A DNA stretch of 64,000 nt from an uncultured bacterium (GCA_946548895.1 CAMNQF010000007.1:1-64000); one strand, 5' to 3'. Positions 16,735 through 28,124 are shown, counted from the stretch's first letter. Numbers and translations: made by a program. The notes: generated by a model from the sequence alone, not told the origin.

Positions 16735-16768
16735 AGCCCATGGTCCGCGTAGACGCGGTCCATGAGCT
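16735..16768 (-). terminator. Candidate attenuator hairpin upstream of aroF
   Basis: On the minus strand AGCTCATGGACCGCGT pairs with ACGCGGACCATGGGCT over 16 positions with one mismatch and one G-U pair, leaving a 2-base loop. A U-rich tract (TTCTTTCATTT) follows. It lies about 45 bases after the leader peptide stop, which is where an attenuating terminator would be expected. Confidence 0.6.
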
Positions 16769-16810
16769 CCCAAAAAGTACAAATTCAGGCGGGGCCTGCC
16801 GCCCCATTGC

Positions 16811-16906
16811 TCACGCGCCGCGTTTCTCCACGCCAAAATTGCCGGACACGTTAAATCGAGTCCAGCGGCTGGTGAAGGTGAAGCTGTGGGCGGCGGAACG
16901 GGTCAT
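16811..16906 (-). CDS. Putative aromatic leader peptide of the aro operon
   Basis: A 31-codon open frame preceded by GAGGTAA at 6 bases and beginning about 32 bases downstream of the promoter -10. The product starts MTRSAAH and contains HSFTFTSRWTRF in its centre: four Phe and one Trp in 31 residues, three of the Phe within ten codons. It stops before the paired elements upstream of aroF. Phe enrichment matches the operon's end product through pheA. The position, ribosome site and content argue for an attenuation leader; no functional protein is expected. Confidence 0.6.
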   Translation of the reverse strand: MTRSAAHSFTFTSRWTRFNVSGNFGVEKRGA

Positions 16907-16937
16907 GAGCGTTACCTCGCTGATTTGGATTGCAGAC

Positions 16938-16966
16938 ATTATATACTTTCGCGGTTAAAATTGCAA
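16938..16966 (-). promoter_or_regulatory. Sigma-A promoter of the aro operon
   Basis: On the minus strand TTGCAA (16961-16966) and a perfect TATAAT (16938-16943) are separated by 17 bases. It would start transcripts near 16931, giving a leader of about 225 bases before aroF. Confidence 0.85.
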
Positions 16967-17022
16967 GAAAATTTTTGGACGGAGTGCGGGAAAGGGGCCG
17001 CGGAAAAAATTTTCAGTTCTCC

Positions 17023-17051
17023 TTTACATTTTCCCCGCCGGGGTATACAAT
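17023..17051 (+). promoter_or_regulatory. Sigma-A promoter of the beta-CASP hydrolase gene
   Basis: TTTACA (17023-17028) and TACAAT (17046-17051) with 17-base spacing lie about 50 bases before the start codon. The promoter is back to back with that of the aro operon. Confidence 0.75.
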
Positions 17052-17102
17052 ACAATTAGAGAAACTATACAAAATTATAACGAGGCGTGGAGGTGCTTCC
17101 TG

Positions 17103-18698
17103 ATGAAATTGACGTTTTTCGGTGCGGCAAAAGCGGTCACCGGCAGCTGCCACTGCGTGGAGGTCAACGGCCACAAGGTGCTGGTGGACTGCGGCCTGCA
17201 GCAGGGCAAGGACGAGCGGGACAACCGTGAGCTGGACTTCACCCCGTCGTATATCGACGACGTAGTGGTCACCCACGCCCACATCGACCACTCCGGCCGC
17301 ATCCCGCTGCTGGTGAAGCAGGGCTTTTCGGGCAACATCTACTGCACCCGGCTGACGGCGGAGCTGCTGTCCATCATGCTGCGGGACTCCGCCCAGATTC
17401 AGGAGAACGATGCCGCCTACGAGAACCAGAAGGGCAAGCGCGCGGGCCGGGAGCCGGTGGAGCCGCTTTACACCCTGGTGGACGTGGAAAAGGCCCTGCG
17501 GCACATTGTCACCTGCGAGTACGGCCAGGAGCTGGAGATTTCCGACGGCATCAAAGCGCGGTTTGTGGACGCGGGCCACCTGCTGGGCTCCGCCTGCGTG
17601 GAGATGTGGCTCACCGAACAGGGCTTCACCAAGAAGATCGTGTTCTCCGGCGACATCGGCAACCGCAAGCAGCCCATCATCCGCTCCCCACAGCCCATCA
17701 CCGAGGCGGATTACGTGGTGACGGAGAGCACCTACGGCGACCGCCTGCACAACGTGAAGGAAAAGCCCAACTACGCCGACGACCTGGCCAGGGTGATTGA
17801 GGAGACCCTTTCCGAGGGGGGCAACCTGGTGATTCCCTCCTTCGCCGTGGGCCGCACCCAGGAGCTGCTGTACTTCATCCGGCAGATCAAGGAGCAGGGA
17901 CTGGTCCACTGCGACCCGGACTTCCAGGTGTATGTGGACTCCCCTCTGGCCGGGGCGGCCACCGAGATCTTTTCCGGCGACCTCACCGGCTACCTGGACG
18001 AGAACGAGGCGGAGCAGCTGCGGGGCGGGGCGCTGTTTCGGTTCCCCGGGCTGAACATCACCGAGAGCACCGAGGAGTCCCGGGAGCTGAACCTGGACCC
18101 CCGGCCCAAGGTCATCATCTCCGCCTCCGGTATGTGCGACGCGGGCCGCATCCGCCACCACCTGAAGCACAATCTGTGGCGGCCGGAGTGCACGGTGCTG
18201 TTTGTGGGCTATCAGGCGGAGGGCTCCCTGGGCCGGCGCATCCTGGACGGTGCCCAGCGGGTGAAGCTGTTCGGGGAGGAGATCGCCGTGCGGGCGCGGA
18301 TCGTCCGCTTCCACGGCCTCAGCTCCCACGCGGACCGGGACGGGCTGGTGCGGTGGATCAGCCGCTATTCCCCCAAGCCCCAGCAGGTGTTTGTGGTCCA
18401 CGGCGACGCCCGCGCCGCGGAGAACTACACCCAGACCCTGACGGAGCTGGGCTTTGCCGCCCACGCGCCCAACTACGAAGAGGTATACGACCTGCTGGAG
18501 AACCGCATGATTGCCCCGGGTATCGTGCTGGAACCCAAGGAGCTCCATGTGGACGAGGGGTCCCCCGCCTACCGGCGGCTGGAGAGCATCGGCCAGAAGC
18601 TCATGGAGGTCATCGCCCACAACAAGGGCGGCTCCAACAAGGACCTGGGCAAGTTTGCCGACCAGCTCCGGGCGCTCATCTCCAAGTGGGACAGATAA
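17103..18698 (+). CDS. MBL-fold/beta-CASP metallo-hydrolase (Ysh1-like)
   Basis: 531-residue protein with metallo-beta-lactamase, beta-CASP and C-terminal RMMBL domains, the architecture of Ysh1/CPSF-type nucleases (COG1236). The zinc motif HAHIDH is at residues 58-63, later ligands lie in DAGHLLGSA and VFSGDIG, and the beta-CASP part has PSFAVGRTQELL and the SASGMCDAGR segment. HGLSSHADRDGL and VVHGDARAAE near the C-terminus complete the metal site. Bacterial members are presumed RNA-processing enzymes, but their substrates are mostly unknown. GGAGGTG precedes the ATG. It is a single-gene unit with promoter and terminator, divergent from the aro operon. Confidence 0.88.
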   Translation: MKLTFFGAAKAVTGSCHCVEVNGHKVLVDCGLQQGKDERDNRELDFTPSYIDDVVVTHAHIDHSGRIPLLVKQGFSGNIYCTRLTAELLSIMLRDSAQIQENDAAYENQKGKRAGREPVEPLYTLVDVEKALRHIVTCEYGQELEISDGIKARFVDAGHLLGSACVEMWLTEQGFTKKIVFSGDIGNRKQPIIRSPQPITEADYVVTESTYGDRLHNVKEKPNYADDLARVIEETLSEGGNLVIPSFAVGRTQELLYFIRQIKEQGLVHCDPDFQVYVDSPLAGAATEIFSGDLTGYLDENEAEQLRGGALFRFPGLNITESTEESRELNLDPRPKVIISASGMCDAGRIRHHLKHNLWRPECTVLFVGYQAEGSLGRRILDGAQRVKLFGEEIAVRARIVRFHGLSSHADRDGLVRWISRYSPKPQQVFVVHGDARAAENYTQTLTELGFAAHAPNYEEVYDLLENRMIAPGIVLEPKELHVDEGSPAYRRLESIGQKLMEVIAHNKGGSNKDLGKFADQLRALISKWDR

Positions 18699-18720
18699 AA
18701 TTCCATACGCGGACAGAAAC

Positions 18721-18750
18721 GGCCCCCCTCTTTCGAGGGGGGCCGTTTTT
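18721..18750 (+). terminator. Terminator between the beta-CASP gene and PFOR
   Basis: GGCCCCCCTC and GAGGGGGGCC pair around TTTC and are followed by GTTTTT. On the opposite strand the hairpin follows the end of the convergent PFOR gene, so it may serve both. Confidence 0.85.
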
Positions 18751-18772
18751 AATGCTTGTGGGTGTGGGAAGC

Positions 18773-22444
<3,672 letters not shown>

Positions 22445-22466
22445 AGGCGTTTTTCCTCCTTTTCAT

Positions 22467-22540
22467 ATGAGAACGTTCCCTCATACGGTTTCGTTCCGTT
22501 TCGCGGTCAATAGTTTACCACATCCGCCACGATTTTGCAA
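22467..22540 (-). promoter_or_regulatory. PFOR promoter with possible operator
   Basis: On the minus strand TTGCAA (22535-22540) and TAAACT (22512-22517) have 17-base spacing. Between the -10 and the start codon lies ATGAG-N8-CTCAT (22467-22484) with GAACGTTC inside it, a possible binding site in the 5' UTR. No known regulator motif such as Rex is matched. Confidence 0.6.
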
Positions 22541-22621
22541 TTGGAAAAGCTCAAATTTTTGGCAAACTTTCTGAGGAACCCGGCTTTCCAGCGCTTTCCA
22601 ACCCTCCGCTGCCGGCGGGGC

Positions 22622-22650
22622 TTGCGGAATGGGGGAAATCGTGGTAAAGT
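22622..22650 (+). promoter_or_regulatory. Promoter of the YifB gene
   Basis: TTGCGG (22622-22627) and TAAAGT (22645-22650) at 17-base spacing lie about 35 bases upstream of the start codon, divergent from the PFOR promoter. Confidence 0.6.
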
Positions 22651-22683
22651 ATTGGAAAATATGACGAAACGAGGTGTGTGCCC

Positions 22684-24207
22684 ATGGTGTGCAACGTGGC
22701 CTCCCTGGGCCTGCACGGGGTGGCGGGCTATCCGGTAACCGCCGAGTGCGCCCTGTCCGGCGGGCTGCCCAGCTTCGAGCTGGTGGGCCTGCCCGGCGCC
22801 GCCGTGAAGGAGGCCCGGGAGCGGGTGCGCTCCGCCATCAAGTCCAGCGGCTTCGACTTCCCCGTCTCCCGCATCACGGTGAACCTGGCTCCCGCCGGCC
22901 GGCGCAAGGCGGGGACAGTGTACGACCTGCCCATGCTGGTGGGCATTTTGTGCGCCGGGGGCCAGCTCTCCCTGAAGAACGAACAGGATTCCGCCTTCAT
23001 CGGGGAGCTGTCCCTGGACGGGCGGCTCAGGCCGGTGCCCGGGGTGCTGCCCATGGCGCTGGCGGCGGAGCGGGCGGGGGTCCGCCGCCTGTTCCTCCCC
23101 GCCGACAACGCCCCCGAGGCCACCCTGGCCGGGGGGCTGGAGGTGCTCCCCGTCCGCACGGTGGAGGAGCTGGCCCGGCACCTGTCCGGGGAAGCGCCCA
23201 TCGCCCCCGCCCCGCCCTGGCAGGACGGCCTGCCGCCCCTCCGGGGGCCGGATTTCTCCGAGGTGAAGGGCCAGGAGCAGGCCAAGCGCGCCCTGGAGGT
23301 AGCCGCCGCCGGGGGGCACCATGTGCTCATGTCGGGCAGCCCCGGCTCGGGCAAGTCCATGATGGCCAAGCGCCTGCCCGGCATACTCCCCGACATGACC
23401 CGGGCGGAGGCCCTGGCCTGTACGGAGATCTACTCCGTCATGGGGCTGACCACCCGGGAGCGCCCTATGGTGCGCCGCCGCCCCTTCCGGGCGCCCCACC
23501 ACACCATCTCCGCCGCCGGGATGACCGGGGGCGGGCCCATGCCCCGGCCGGGGGAGATCTCCCTGGCCCACAACGGGGTGCTGTTTCTGGACGAGCTGCC
23601 CGAGTTCCACGCCGACGTGCTGGAGGTGCTCCGCCAGCCCCTGGAGGACGGCCAGACCCAGATCTCCCGGGTGTCCGGCTCGGTGACCTACCCCAGCCGC
23701 TTCATGCTGGTGTGCGCCATGAACCCCTGCAAATGCGGCTGGTACGGCCACCCGTCGGGCCGGTGCACCTGCACGGAGCAGTCGGTGCGGCGGTACTTGT
23801 CCCGGCTGTCCGGGCCCATGCTGGACCGCATCGACATCTGCGTGGACGTGCCCTCCCTGGACTATGAGGAGCTGTCCGGGGGCGGCCCCCCGGCGGAGGG
23901 CTCGGAGGCCATCCGGGCCCGGGTGAACGCGGCCCGGGCCGTCCAGACCGCCCGGTACGGCCCGGACGGCCCCGCCTGCAACGCCCAGATGGGCCCCAGG
24001 GAGCTGCGGGAATACTGCAAGCTGGACGAGGCGTGCCAGCAGCTGATCCGGGGGGCCTACGACCGGCTGGGCCTCACCGCCCGGGGGTACGACCGCATCC
24101 TGCGGGTGGCCCGGACGATTGCCGACCTGGACGGCGCGGAGGATATCCAGGTCCACCATCTCGCTGAGGCATTGCAGTATAGACCGCCGGAGCATCTCAG
24201 GGCATAA
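22684..24207 (+). CDS. YifB/ComM family Mg-chelatase-like AAA ATPase
   Basis: 507-residue AAA+ protein of the YifB/ComM family. ComM in Vibrio and Haemophilus is a hexameric helicase that aids branch migration in natural transformation; in Firmicutes the role is less clear. The N-terminal Lon-protease-like domain contains SFELVGLPGAAVKEARERV. Walker A is GSPGSGKS at residues 218-225 and Walker B is VLFLDELPEF. A zinc-finger-like CNPC-type segment (MNPCKCGWYGHPSGRCTC) and a C-terminal Mg-chelatase helical domain follow. ATG at 22684 with GAGGTG upstream is preferred to the GTG at 22678. It is transcribed alone. Confidence 0.92.
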   Translation: MVCNVASLGLHGVAGYPVTAECALSGGLPSFELVGLPGAAVKEARERVRSAIKSSGFDFPVSRITVNLAPAGRRKAGTVYDLPMLVGILCAGGQLSLKNEQDSAFIGELSLDGRLRPVPGVLPMALAAERAGVRRLFLPADNAPEATLAGGLEVLPVRTVEELARHLSGEAPIAPAPPWQDGLPPLRGPDFSEVKGQEQAKRALEVAAAGGHHVLMSGSPGSGKSMMAKRLPGILPDMTRAEALACTEIYSVMGLTTRERPMVRRRPFRAPHHTISAAGMTGGGPMPRPGEISLAHNGVLFLDELPEFHADVLEVLRQPLEDGQTQISRVSGSVTYPSRFMLVCAMNPCKCGWYGHPSGRCTCTEQSVRRYLSRLSGPMLDRIDICVDVPSLDYEELSGGGPPAEGSEAIRARVNAARAVQTARYGPDGPACNAQMGPRELREYCKLDEACQQLIRGAYDRLGLTARGYDRILRVARTIADLDGAEDIQVHHLAEALQYRPPEHLRA

Positions 24208-24238
24208 AAAGCCGCCCCCGAACCACGGGGGCGGCTTC
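24206..24238. terminator. Bidirectional terminator between YifB and HTH genes
   Basis: GCCGCCCCCG and CGGGGGCGGC flank AACCA. A-rich sequence lies on the left and TTCGTT on the right, so it can end the plus-strand YifB transcript and the minus-strand HTH gene. Confidence 0.75.
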
Positions 24239-24240
24239 GT

Positions 24241-24678
24241 TCAAGCGTCCGCCAGGATCTGCCGCACCAGCGCAGTACCCCCGGCCAGGATGACCCGGGC
24301 GGAGCCCTGGCCCCGGCGGTCCACGCCGTAGGAGTAGGACAGCCGAACCCGTCCCTCCTCCCGGTTCACCCGCTCCAGCAGCCGGGCGCGCAGGGCCTCT
24401 TCCCCCTCTTCCGCCACAGGGATGTCCCGGATTACACAGCAGCGGTCCTCCGCCGCCCCGCCCAGCATGAAGTCATAGATCAGGGCGTTTCGGTTGGCCT
24501 CCATAGCCCGGCGGGCGGCGCCGTCCTGGAGCAGCCGCCCCAAGTCCTCCGGTGAAAACCGCCACGCGCCCTCCTCTTTTGTCCCGCTCAACCGCCCATC
24601 CTTCAAATAACTGCGCAGGGTGCGGTCAGTCAGCCCGGTAAACGCGGCCAAGTCCTCAATCGTATACATTTTTTCCAT
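24241..24678 (-). CDS. Small MerR-like helix-turn-helix protein
   Basis: 145-residue protein whose first 55 residues form a MerR/excisionase-type winged helix (MYTIEDLAAFTGLTDRTLRSYLKDGRL region followed by a WRFSPEDLGRLL wing). The remaining 90 residues are not recognised. They contain a predicted strand-rich part with YDFMLGG and SYSYGVDRRGQGS and are not the dimerising coiled coil of classical MerR, so ligand and targets are unknown. AGGAGG lies 8 bases before the ATG. It has its own promoter and converges with YifB. No obvious operon partner is present, so it may regulate itself or distant genes. Confidence 0.65.
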   Translation of the reverse strand: MEKMYTIEDLAAFTGLTDRTLRSYLKDGRLSGTKEEGAWRFSPEDLGRLLQDGAARRAMEANRNALIYDFMLGGAAEDRCCVIRDIPVAEEGEEALRARLLERVNREEGRVRLSYSYGVDRRGQGSARVILAGGTALVRQILADA

Positions 24679-24722
24679 CGGTATGTCCTCCTGATTTTGA
24701 TTTCAGCGCGCCTGATGGTCTT

Positions 24723-24751
24723 ATCATACCAGGGGCCGGGGCGGGTTTCAA
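24723..24751 (-). promoter_or_regulatory. Promoter of the HTH gene
   Basis: On the minus strand TTGAAA (24746-24751) and TATGAT (24723-24728) with 17-base spacing lie about 45 bases upstream of the start. Confidence 0.65.
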
Positions 24752-24781
24752 TTTGAAATCTCCGCCGGTTTTCCGGGCATA

Positions 24782-24812
24782 AAAATCCCCCGTCCGGCGG
24801 ACGGGGGATTTT
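24782..24812 (-). terminator. Terminator after secG
   Basis: A 14-bp perfect stem (AAAATCCCCCGTCC and complement) with a 3-base loop; the minus-strand transcript ends in UUUUU. It closes the secG transcript. Confidence 0.85.
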
Positions 24813-24821
24813 GAAGCGGGC

Positions 24822-25067
24822 TCAGGCGTTGGGCAGCAGGCACTGCACCAGGGTGAGGATCATGAACACAATGGCGATCCACTTGGTCATGCGGGCCAGG
24901 CGGGCGTCGGCGGACTTGGCCTTGTTCTTGGACAGGAAGGTGTCCGCGCCGCCGGCGATGGCGCCGGACAGGCCGGCGCTCTTGCCGGACTGGAGCATCA
25001 CCACGGCGATGAGGGCCAGGGCCAGGAGGAAGTAGATGATGGACACAACGAGCTGAACGGTGGTCAT
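24822..25067 (-). CDS. secG: Preprotein translocase subunit SecG
   Basis: 81-residue accessory subunit of the SecYEG channel. It shows the two-helix pattern of SecG: an N-terminal membrane segment (about residues 5-25), the conserved VMLQSGKSAGLSGAI loop, and a second segment ending VQCLLPNA. The short cytoplasmic stretch FLSKNKAKSADARL is typical of Gram-positive SecG. An AAAGGA ribosome site precedes the ATG. It is a single-gene unit here, without the rnr-smpB neighbours found in Bacillus. Confidence 0.93.
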   Translation of the reverse strand: MTTVQLVVSIIYFLLALALIAVVMLQSGKSAGLSGAIAGGADTFLSKNKAKSADARLARMTKWIAIVFMILTLVQCLLPNA

Positions 25068-25121
25068 GTTGACTCAAATCCTTTCGGTAATAGCGTCGTA
25101 TCAGCGGGCTTGGCCCGCACA

Positions 25122-25160
25122 GGTATCAAATATGATACCACAGGTTTCCCCGAATTGCAA
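25122..25160 (-). promoter_or_regulatory. secG promoter overlapped by a perfect palindrome
   Basis: On the minus strand TTGCAA (25155-25160) and TATCAT (25132-25137) at 17-base spacing form the promoter. GGTATCAAATATGATACC (25122-25139) is an inverted repeat of 7-base arms around 4 bases that covers the -10, so a bound protein would block the promoter. A short GCGGGC-TTG-GCCCGC hairpin follows in the 5' UTR (25104-25118). Confidence 0.65.
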
Positions 25161-25165
25161 GGGTT

Positions 25166-26653
25166 TTATTTATGGTAGAGCTGGCTGCCCTGGTAGCGGG
25201 GGGTGCAGGTGAGCCGCAGGCCCAGCTTGGCGTAGGTGGAGCTGTCGGCGGCGGTGAGGATGACAGAGGAGTGGGCCTCGCAGTCCCGGAGCTTGTCCAG
25301 GCTGTCCAGGGCCTGGGCGGCCAGGGGGACGGTGGCGGTGGAGATGGCCAGGGCGATGAGCACCTCGTCGCTGTGGAGCCGGGGGTTGCGGCTGCCCAGG
25401 TGGCCGGTTTTCAGGCTCTGGATGGGCTCGATGGCCTCCCGGGAAATGAGGTGGGTCTTGCGGTGGATGCCCGCCAGCGCCTTCAGCGCGTTGAGCAGGG
25501 CGGAGGCCGCCGCGCCCATCAGCTCGGAGGTCTTGCCCACCGCCACCTGGCCGCCGGGAAGCTGGATGGCGGCGGCGGGCTCCCCCGTCTCCTCCGCCTT
25601 GCCCTCGGCGGCGGCGATGACGGGCCGCAGCCCGGGGTCCGCCTGGGCCTGCTTCATCAGCAGCTCCAGCTTGTACACGATGTCATCGCTGCCCTGGCCC
25701 CGGCGGCGGTCGCACAGGGCGGCGTAGTACCGCCGGACGATCTCCTGCCGGGCGGCGGCGCACACCGCTTCGTCGTCCACGATGCAATGGCCCGCCATAT
25801 TCACCCCCATGTCGGTGGGGGACTTGTAGGGGCTGTCCCCCATGATCTCCTGGAACATGGCCTGGAGCACCGGGAACACTTCCACGTCCCGGTTGTAGTT
25901 CACCGTGGTCTCCCCATAGGCCTGGAGGTGGAAGGGGTCGATCATGTTCACGTCGTTCAGGTCGGCGGTAGCGGCCTCATAGGCCAGGTTCACCGGGTGC
26001 TTCAGCGGCAGGTTCCAGATGGGGAAGGTCTCAAACTTGGCGTACCCCGCCCGGACGCCCCGGATGTGGTGGTGGTACAGCTGGGACAGGCAGGTGGCCA
26101 TTTTGCCGGAGCCGGGGCCGGGGGCGGTGACCACCACCAGGGGCCGGGTGGTCTCGATGTAGTCGTTGCGGCCGAAGCCATCCCCGGACACGATGCGGGC
26201 CACGTCGTGGGGGTAGCCGGGGATGGGGTAGTGGAGGTACACCTTTACCCCCAGGTCCTCCAGCCGCCGCTTAAACAGGTCCGCCGCGCCCTGGCCGGCG
26301 TACTGGGTCACCGTCACGCTGCCCACGTACAGCCCCTTGCCCCGGAAGGTGTCGATGAGGCGGAGCACGTCCTCGTCGTAGGTGATGCCCAGGTCGCCCC
26401 GGACCTTGTTCTGCTGGATGTCGGCGGCGTTGATGGCCACCACGATCTCCACGCTGTCCCGCAGCTCCAGCAGCATTCGAATTTTGCTGTCCGGGGCGAA
26501 GCCGGGCAGCACCCGGGCGGCGTGGTAGTCGTCGAACAGCTTGCCGCCGAACTCCAGGTACAGCTTGCCGCCGAACTGGGCGATGCGCTCCCGGATGCGC
26601 GCGGACTGGGTATCCAGATACCGCTGGTTGTCGAAACCGATCTGATTTGGCAT
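25166..26653 (-). CDS. DUF1846 domain-containing protein
   Basis: 495-residue member of the DUF1846 family, widespread in Firmicutes and of unknown function. The N-terminus IGFDNQRYLDTQSARIRERI is diagnostic. A glycine-rich segment APGPGSGKMAT near residues 180-190 looks like a nucleotide-binding P-loop, followed by FETFPIWNLPLKHPVNLAYEAATADL. The C-terminal third contains HLISREAIEPIQSLK and a segment rich in Ala/Leu helices. Start choice is uncertain: ATG at 26653 gives the expected family N-terminus but has no adjacent ribosome site; a GTG at 26707 has GGGGAG upstream but would lie almost on the transcription start. It is divergent from thiI. Confidence 0.85.
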   Translation of the reverse strand: MPNQIGFDNQRYLDTQSARIRERIAQFGGKLYLEFGGKLFDDYHAARVLPGFAPDSKIRMLLELRDSVEIVVAINAADIQQNKVRGDLGITYDEDVLRLIDTFRGKGLYVGSVTVTQYAGQGAADLFKRRLEDLGVKVYLHYPIPGYPHDVARIVSGDGFGRNDYIETTRPLVVVTAPGPGSGKMATCLSQLYHHHIRGVRAGYAKFETFPIWNLPLKHPVNLAYEAATADLNDVNMIDPFHLQAYGETTVNYNRDVEVFPVLQAMFQEIMGDSPYKSPTDMGVNMAGHCIVDDEAVCAAARQEIVRRYYAALCDRRRGQGSDDIVYKLELLMKQAQADPGLRPVIAAAEGKAEETGEPAAAIQLPGGQVAVGKTSELMGAAASALLNALKALAGIHRKTHLISREAIEPIQSLKTGHLGSRNPRLHSDEVLIALAISTATVPLAAQALDSLDKLRDCEAHSSVILTAADSSTYAKLGLRLTCTPRYQGSQLYHK

Positions 26654-26723
26654 ATAATATGGGGCCGCGCTGTGAAAACGCGGCCTTTGCCCCCTCTCCT
26701 GCGTCACTGCGCTCACTCCCCAG

Positions 26724-26752
26724 ATTTTAGCACAATCCGTGGCGGGGGGCAA
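26724..26752 (-). promoter_or_regulatory. Promoter of the DUF1846 gene
   Basis: On the minus strand TTGCCC (26747-26752) and TAAAAT (26724-26729) are 17 bases apart. The resulting 5' UTR of about 65 bases has GGAGAGGGGG followed by a hairpin with GGCCGCG/CGCGGCC arms directly before the ATG. Confidence 0.65.
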
Positions 26753-26810
26753 GGGGAATCTGCGTTTTGCGGGAATCGGGCCGCGGCGGGGGAGGCCGGG
26801 AAGCCCGCCC

Positions 26811-26839
26811 TTGACAGCGGCCGCCCGGCCCTGTAAAAT
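26811..26839 (+). promoter_or_regulatory. Promoter of thiI
   Basis: A consensus TTGACA (26811-26816), a 17-base spacer and TAAAAT (26834-26839) lie 33 bases before the thiI start codon. Confidence 0.85.
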
Positions 26840-26872
26840 AGGGGGACATTTCATCAGAAAGCCAGGGATATT

Positions 26873-28045
26873 ATGGGAGAGATCATCCTGCTCAAGCAGG
26901 GGGAAATGGTGCTCAAGGGCCTCAACCGCCGGGGCTTTGAGGAGAAGCTGATGGGCAACGCCAAGCGGCGGCTGAAGAAGTACGGCTCCTTCAAGGTGTA
27001 CACCCGCCAGTCCACCACCTATGTGGAGCCGCTGGACGAAAACGCCGACTTCGAGGGGGCCTGGGAGGCCATGGGCAAGCTGTTCGGGGCGGTGGGGGTG
27101 TGCCGGGCCCGGGCCTGCCCCAAGGACAGGGACGCCATCGTGGCCTGCGCCGTGGACTACCTGGGGGACAAGCTGGCCGCCGCCCCCTCTTTTAAGGTGG
27201 AGAGCAAGCGGGCGGACAAGACCTTCCCCATGACCTCCATCCAGCTGTCCCAGTACGTGGGCGGGGAGCTCCACGACCGCTTCCCCCATCTCACGGCGGA
27301 TATGCACCATCCCGCGCTCACCGTCCACGTGGAAGTGCGGGATTTCGACGCCTATGTCCACGCCGACCCGGAGCCGGGGGCGGGAGGGCTCCCGGTGGGC
27401 ATGGGGGGCAGGGCGCTGTCCCTGCTGTCCGGCGGCATCGACTCGCCGGTGGCCTCCTGGATGGTGGCCAAGCGGGGGGTCATCGTGGACATGATCCACT
27501 ACTACTCCTACCCCTACACCTCCCCGGAGGCCAAGGAGAAGGTGCTGGACCTGGCCCGCCTGCTGGTGCCCTACACCGGCAAGCAGTGCGTCCACGTGGT
27601 GCCCTTCACGAAAATCCAGGAGGAGCTGCGCCGCTCCTGCCCGGAGGAGCTGTTTACCATCCTCATGCGGCGGTTCATGATGCGCATTGCCTGCCGTGTG
27701 GCTTCGATGCACGGCATCCAGGCCCTGGTGACAGGCGAGTCGGTGGGCCAGGTGGCCAGCCAGACCCTGGACGCCATGGTGTGCACCGACGCGGTGTGCG
27801 CCCTGCCCGTCCTGCGGCCCCTGGTGGGGATGGATAAAGAGGAGATCGTGCGCGTTTCCCGCAAAATCGGCACCTTTGAGACGTCCATCCTGCCCTATGA
27901 GGACTGCTGCACCGTGTTCACCCCCAAGCACCCCCGGACCAAGCCCAAGCTGGAGGAGCTGGAGGAGGCGGAGAAGGCGCTGGACATCGAGGGCCTCGTG
28001 TCCGAGGCGGTGGACGGCATCGAGCGGGTCATGCTGGACCTGTAA
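26873..28045 (+). CDS. thiI: tRNA 4-thiouridine synthase ThiI
   Basis: 390-residue enzyme that adenylates U8 of tRNA and inserts sulfur; in some bacteria it also serves thiamine thiazole synthesis. An N-terminal ferredoxin-like and THUMP region (residues 1-170) binds the tRNA acceptor end. The PP-loop ATP pyrophosphatase motif SGGIDSP is at residues 186-192, and the CCTVFTPKHPRTKP segment is near the C-terminus. The rhodanese domain of the E. coli enzyme is absent, as in Bacillus, so sulfur must come from a partner desulfurase. No nifS/iscS-like gene is adjacent, where Bacillus has nifZ. It has its own promoter and terminator. Confidence 0.94.
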   Translation: MGEIILLKQGEMVLKGLNRRGFEEKLMGNAKRRLKKYGSFKVYTRQSTTYVEPLDENADFEGAWEAMGKLFGAVGVCRARACPKDRDAIVACAVDYLGDKLAAAPSFKVESKRADKTFPMTSIQLSQYVGGELHDRFPHLTADMHHPALTVHVEVRDFDAYVHADPEPGAGGLPVGMGGRALSLLSGGIDSPVASWMVAKRGVIVDMIHYYSYPYTSPEAKEKVLDLARLLVPYTGKQCVHVVPFTKIQEELRRSCPEELFTILMRRFMMRIACRVASMHGIQALVTGESVGQVASQTLDAMVCTDAVCALPVLRPLVGMDKEEIVRVSRKIGTFETSILPYEDCCTVFTPKHPRTKPKLEELEEAEKALDIEGLVSEAVDGIERVMLDL

Positions 28046-28060
28046 CGCCGGAAAAACGAA

Positions 28061-28096
28061 ACAGCCCATCCCGGGAGGGATGGGCTGTCTTTCCTT
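28061..28096 (+). terminator. Terminator after thiI
   Basis: ACAGCCCATCCC and its exact complement around GGGA, followed by CTTTCCTT, 15 bases after the stop codon. It also separates thiI from the convergent secreted-protein gene. Confidence 0.8.
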
Positions 28097-28124
28097 ACAA
28101 ACAGGGGTCCCGCGGGGCCGGACA

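Larger units (their letters stand above)
16707..17022. promoter_or_regulatory. aro operon leader region
   Basis: This roughly 300-base gap is not empty. On the minus strand it carries, in order of transcription, a promoter, a 31-codon leader peptide, a GC-rich short stem (GGGGC/GCCCC, about 16787-16805), and a long near-perfect hairpin just before the aroF ribosome site. The arrangement is that of an amino-acid-responsive attenuator. Each part is listed separately. Confidence 0.6.

Noticed and set aside
16707-16960. T-box riboswitch upstream of aroF
   Set aside because: No AGGGTGGNACCGCG-type T-box sequence is present; the leader peptide arrangement explains the region better.
26654-28069. 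Long N-terminal extension of the DUF1846 frame through thiI
   Set aside because: The extension is antisense to thiI and lies upstream of the DUF1846 promoter.
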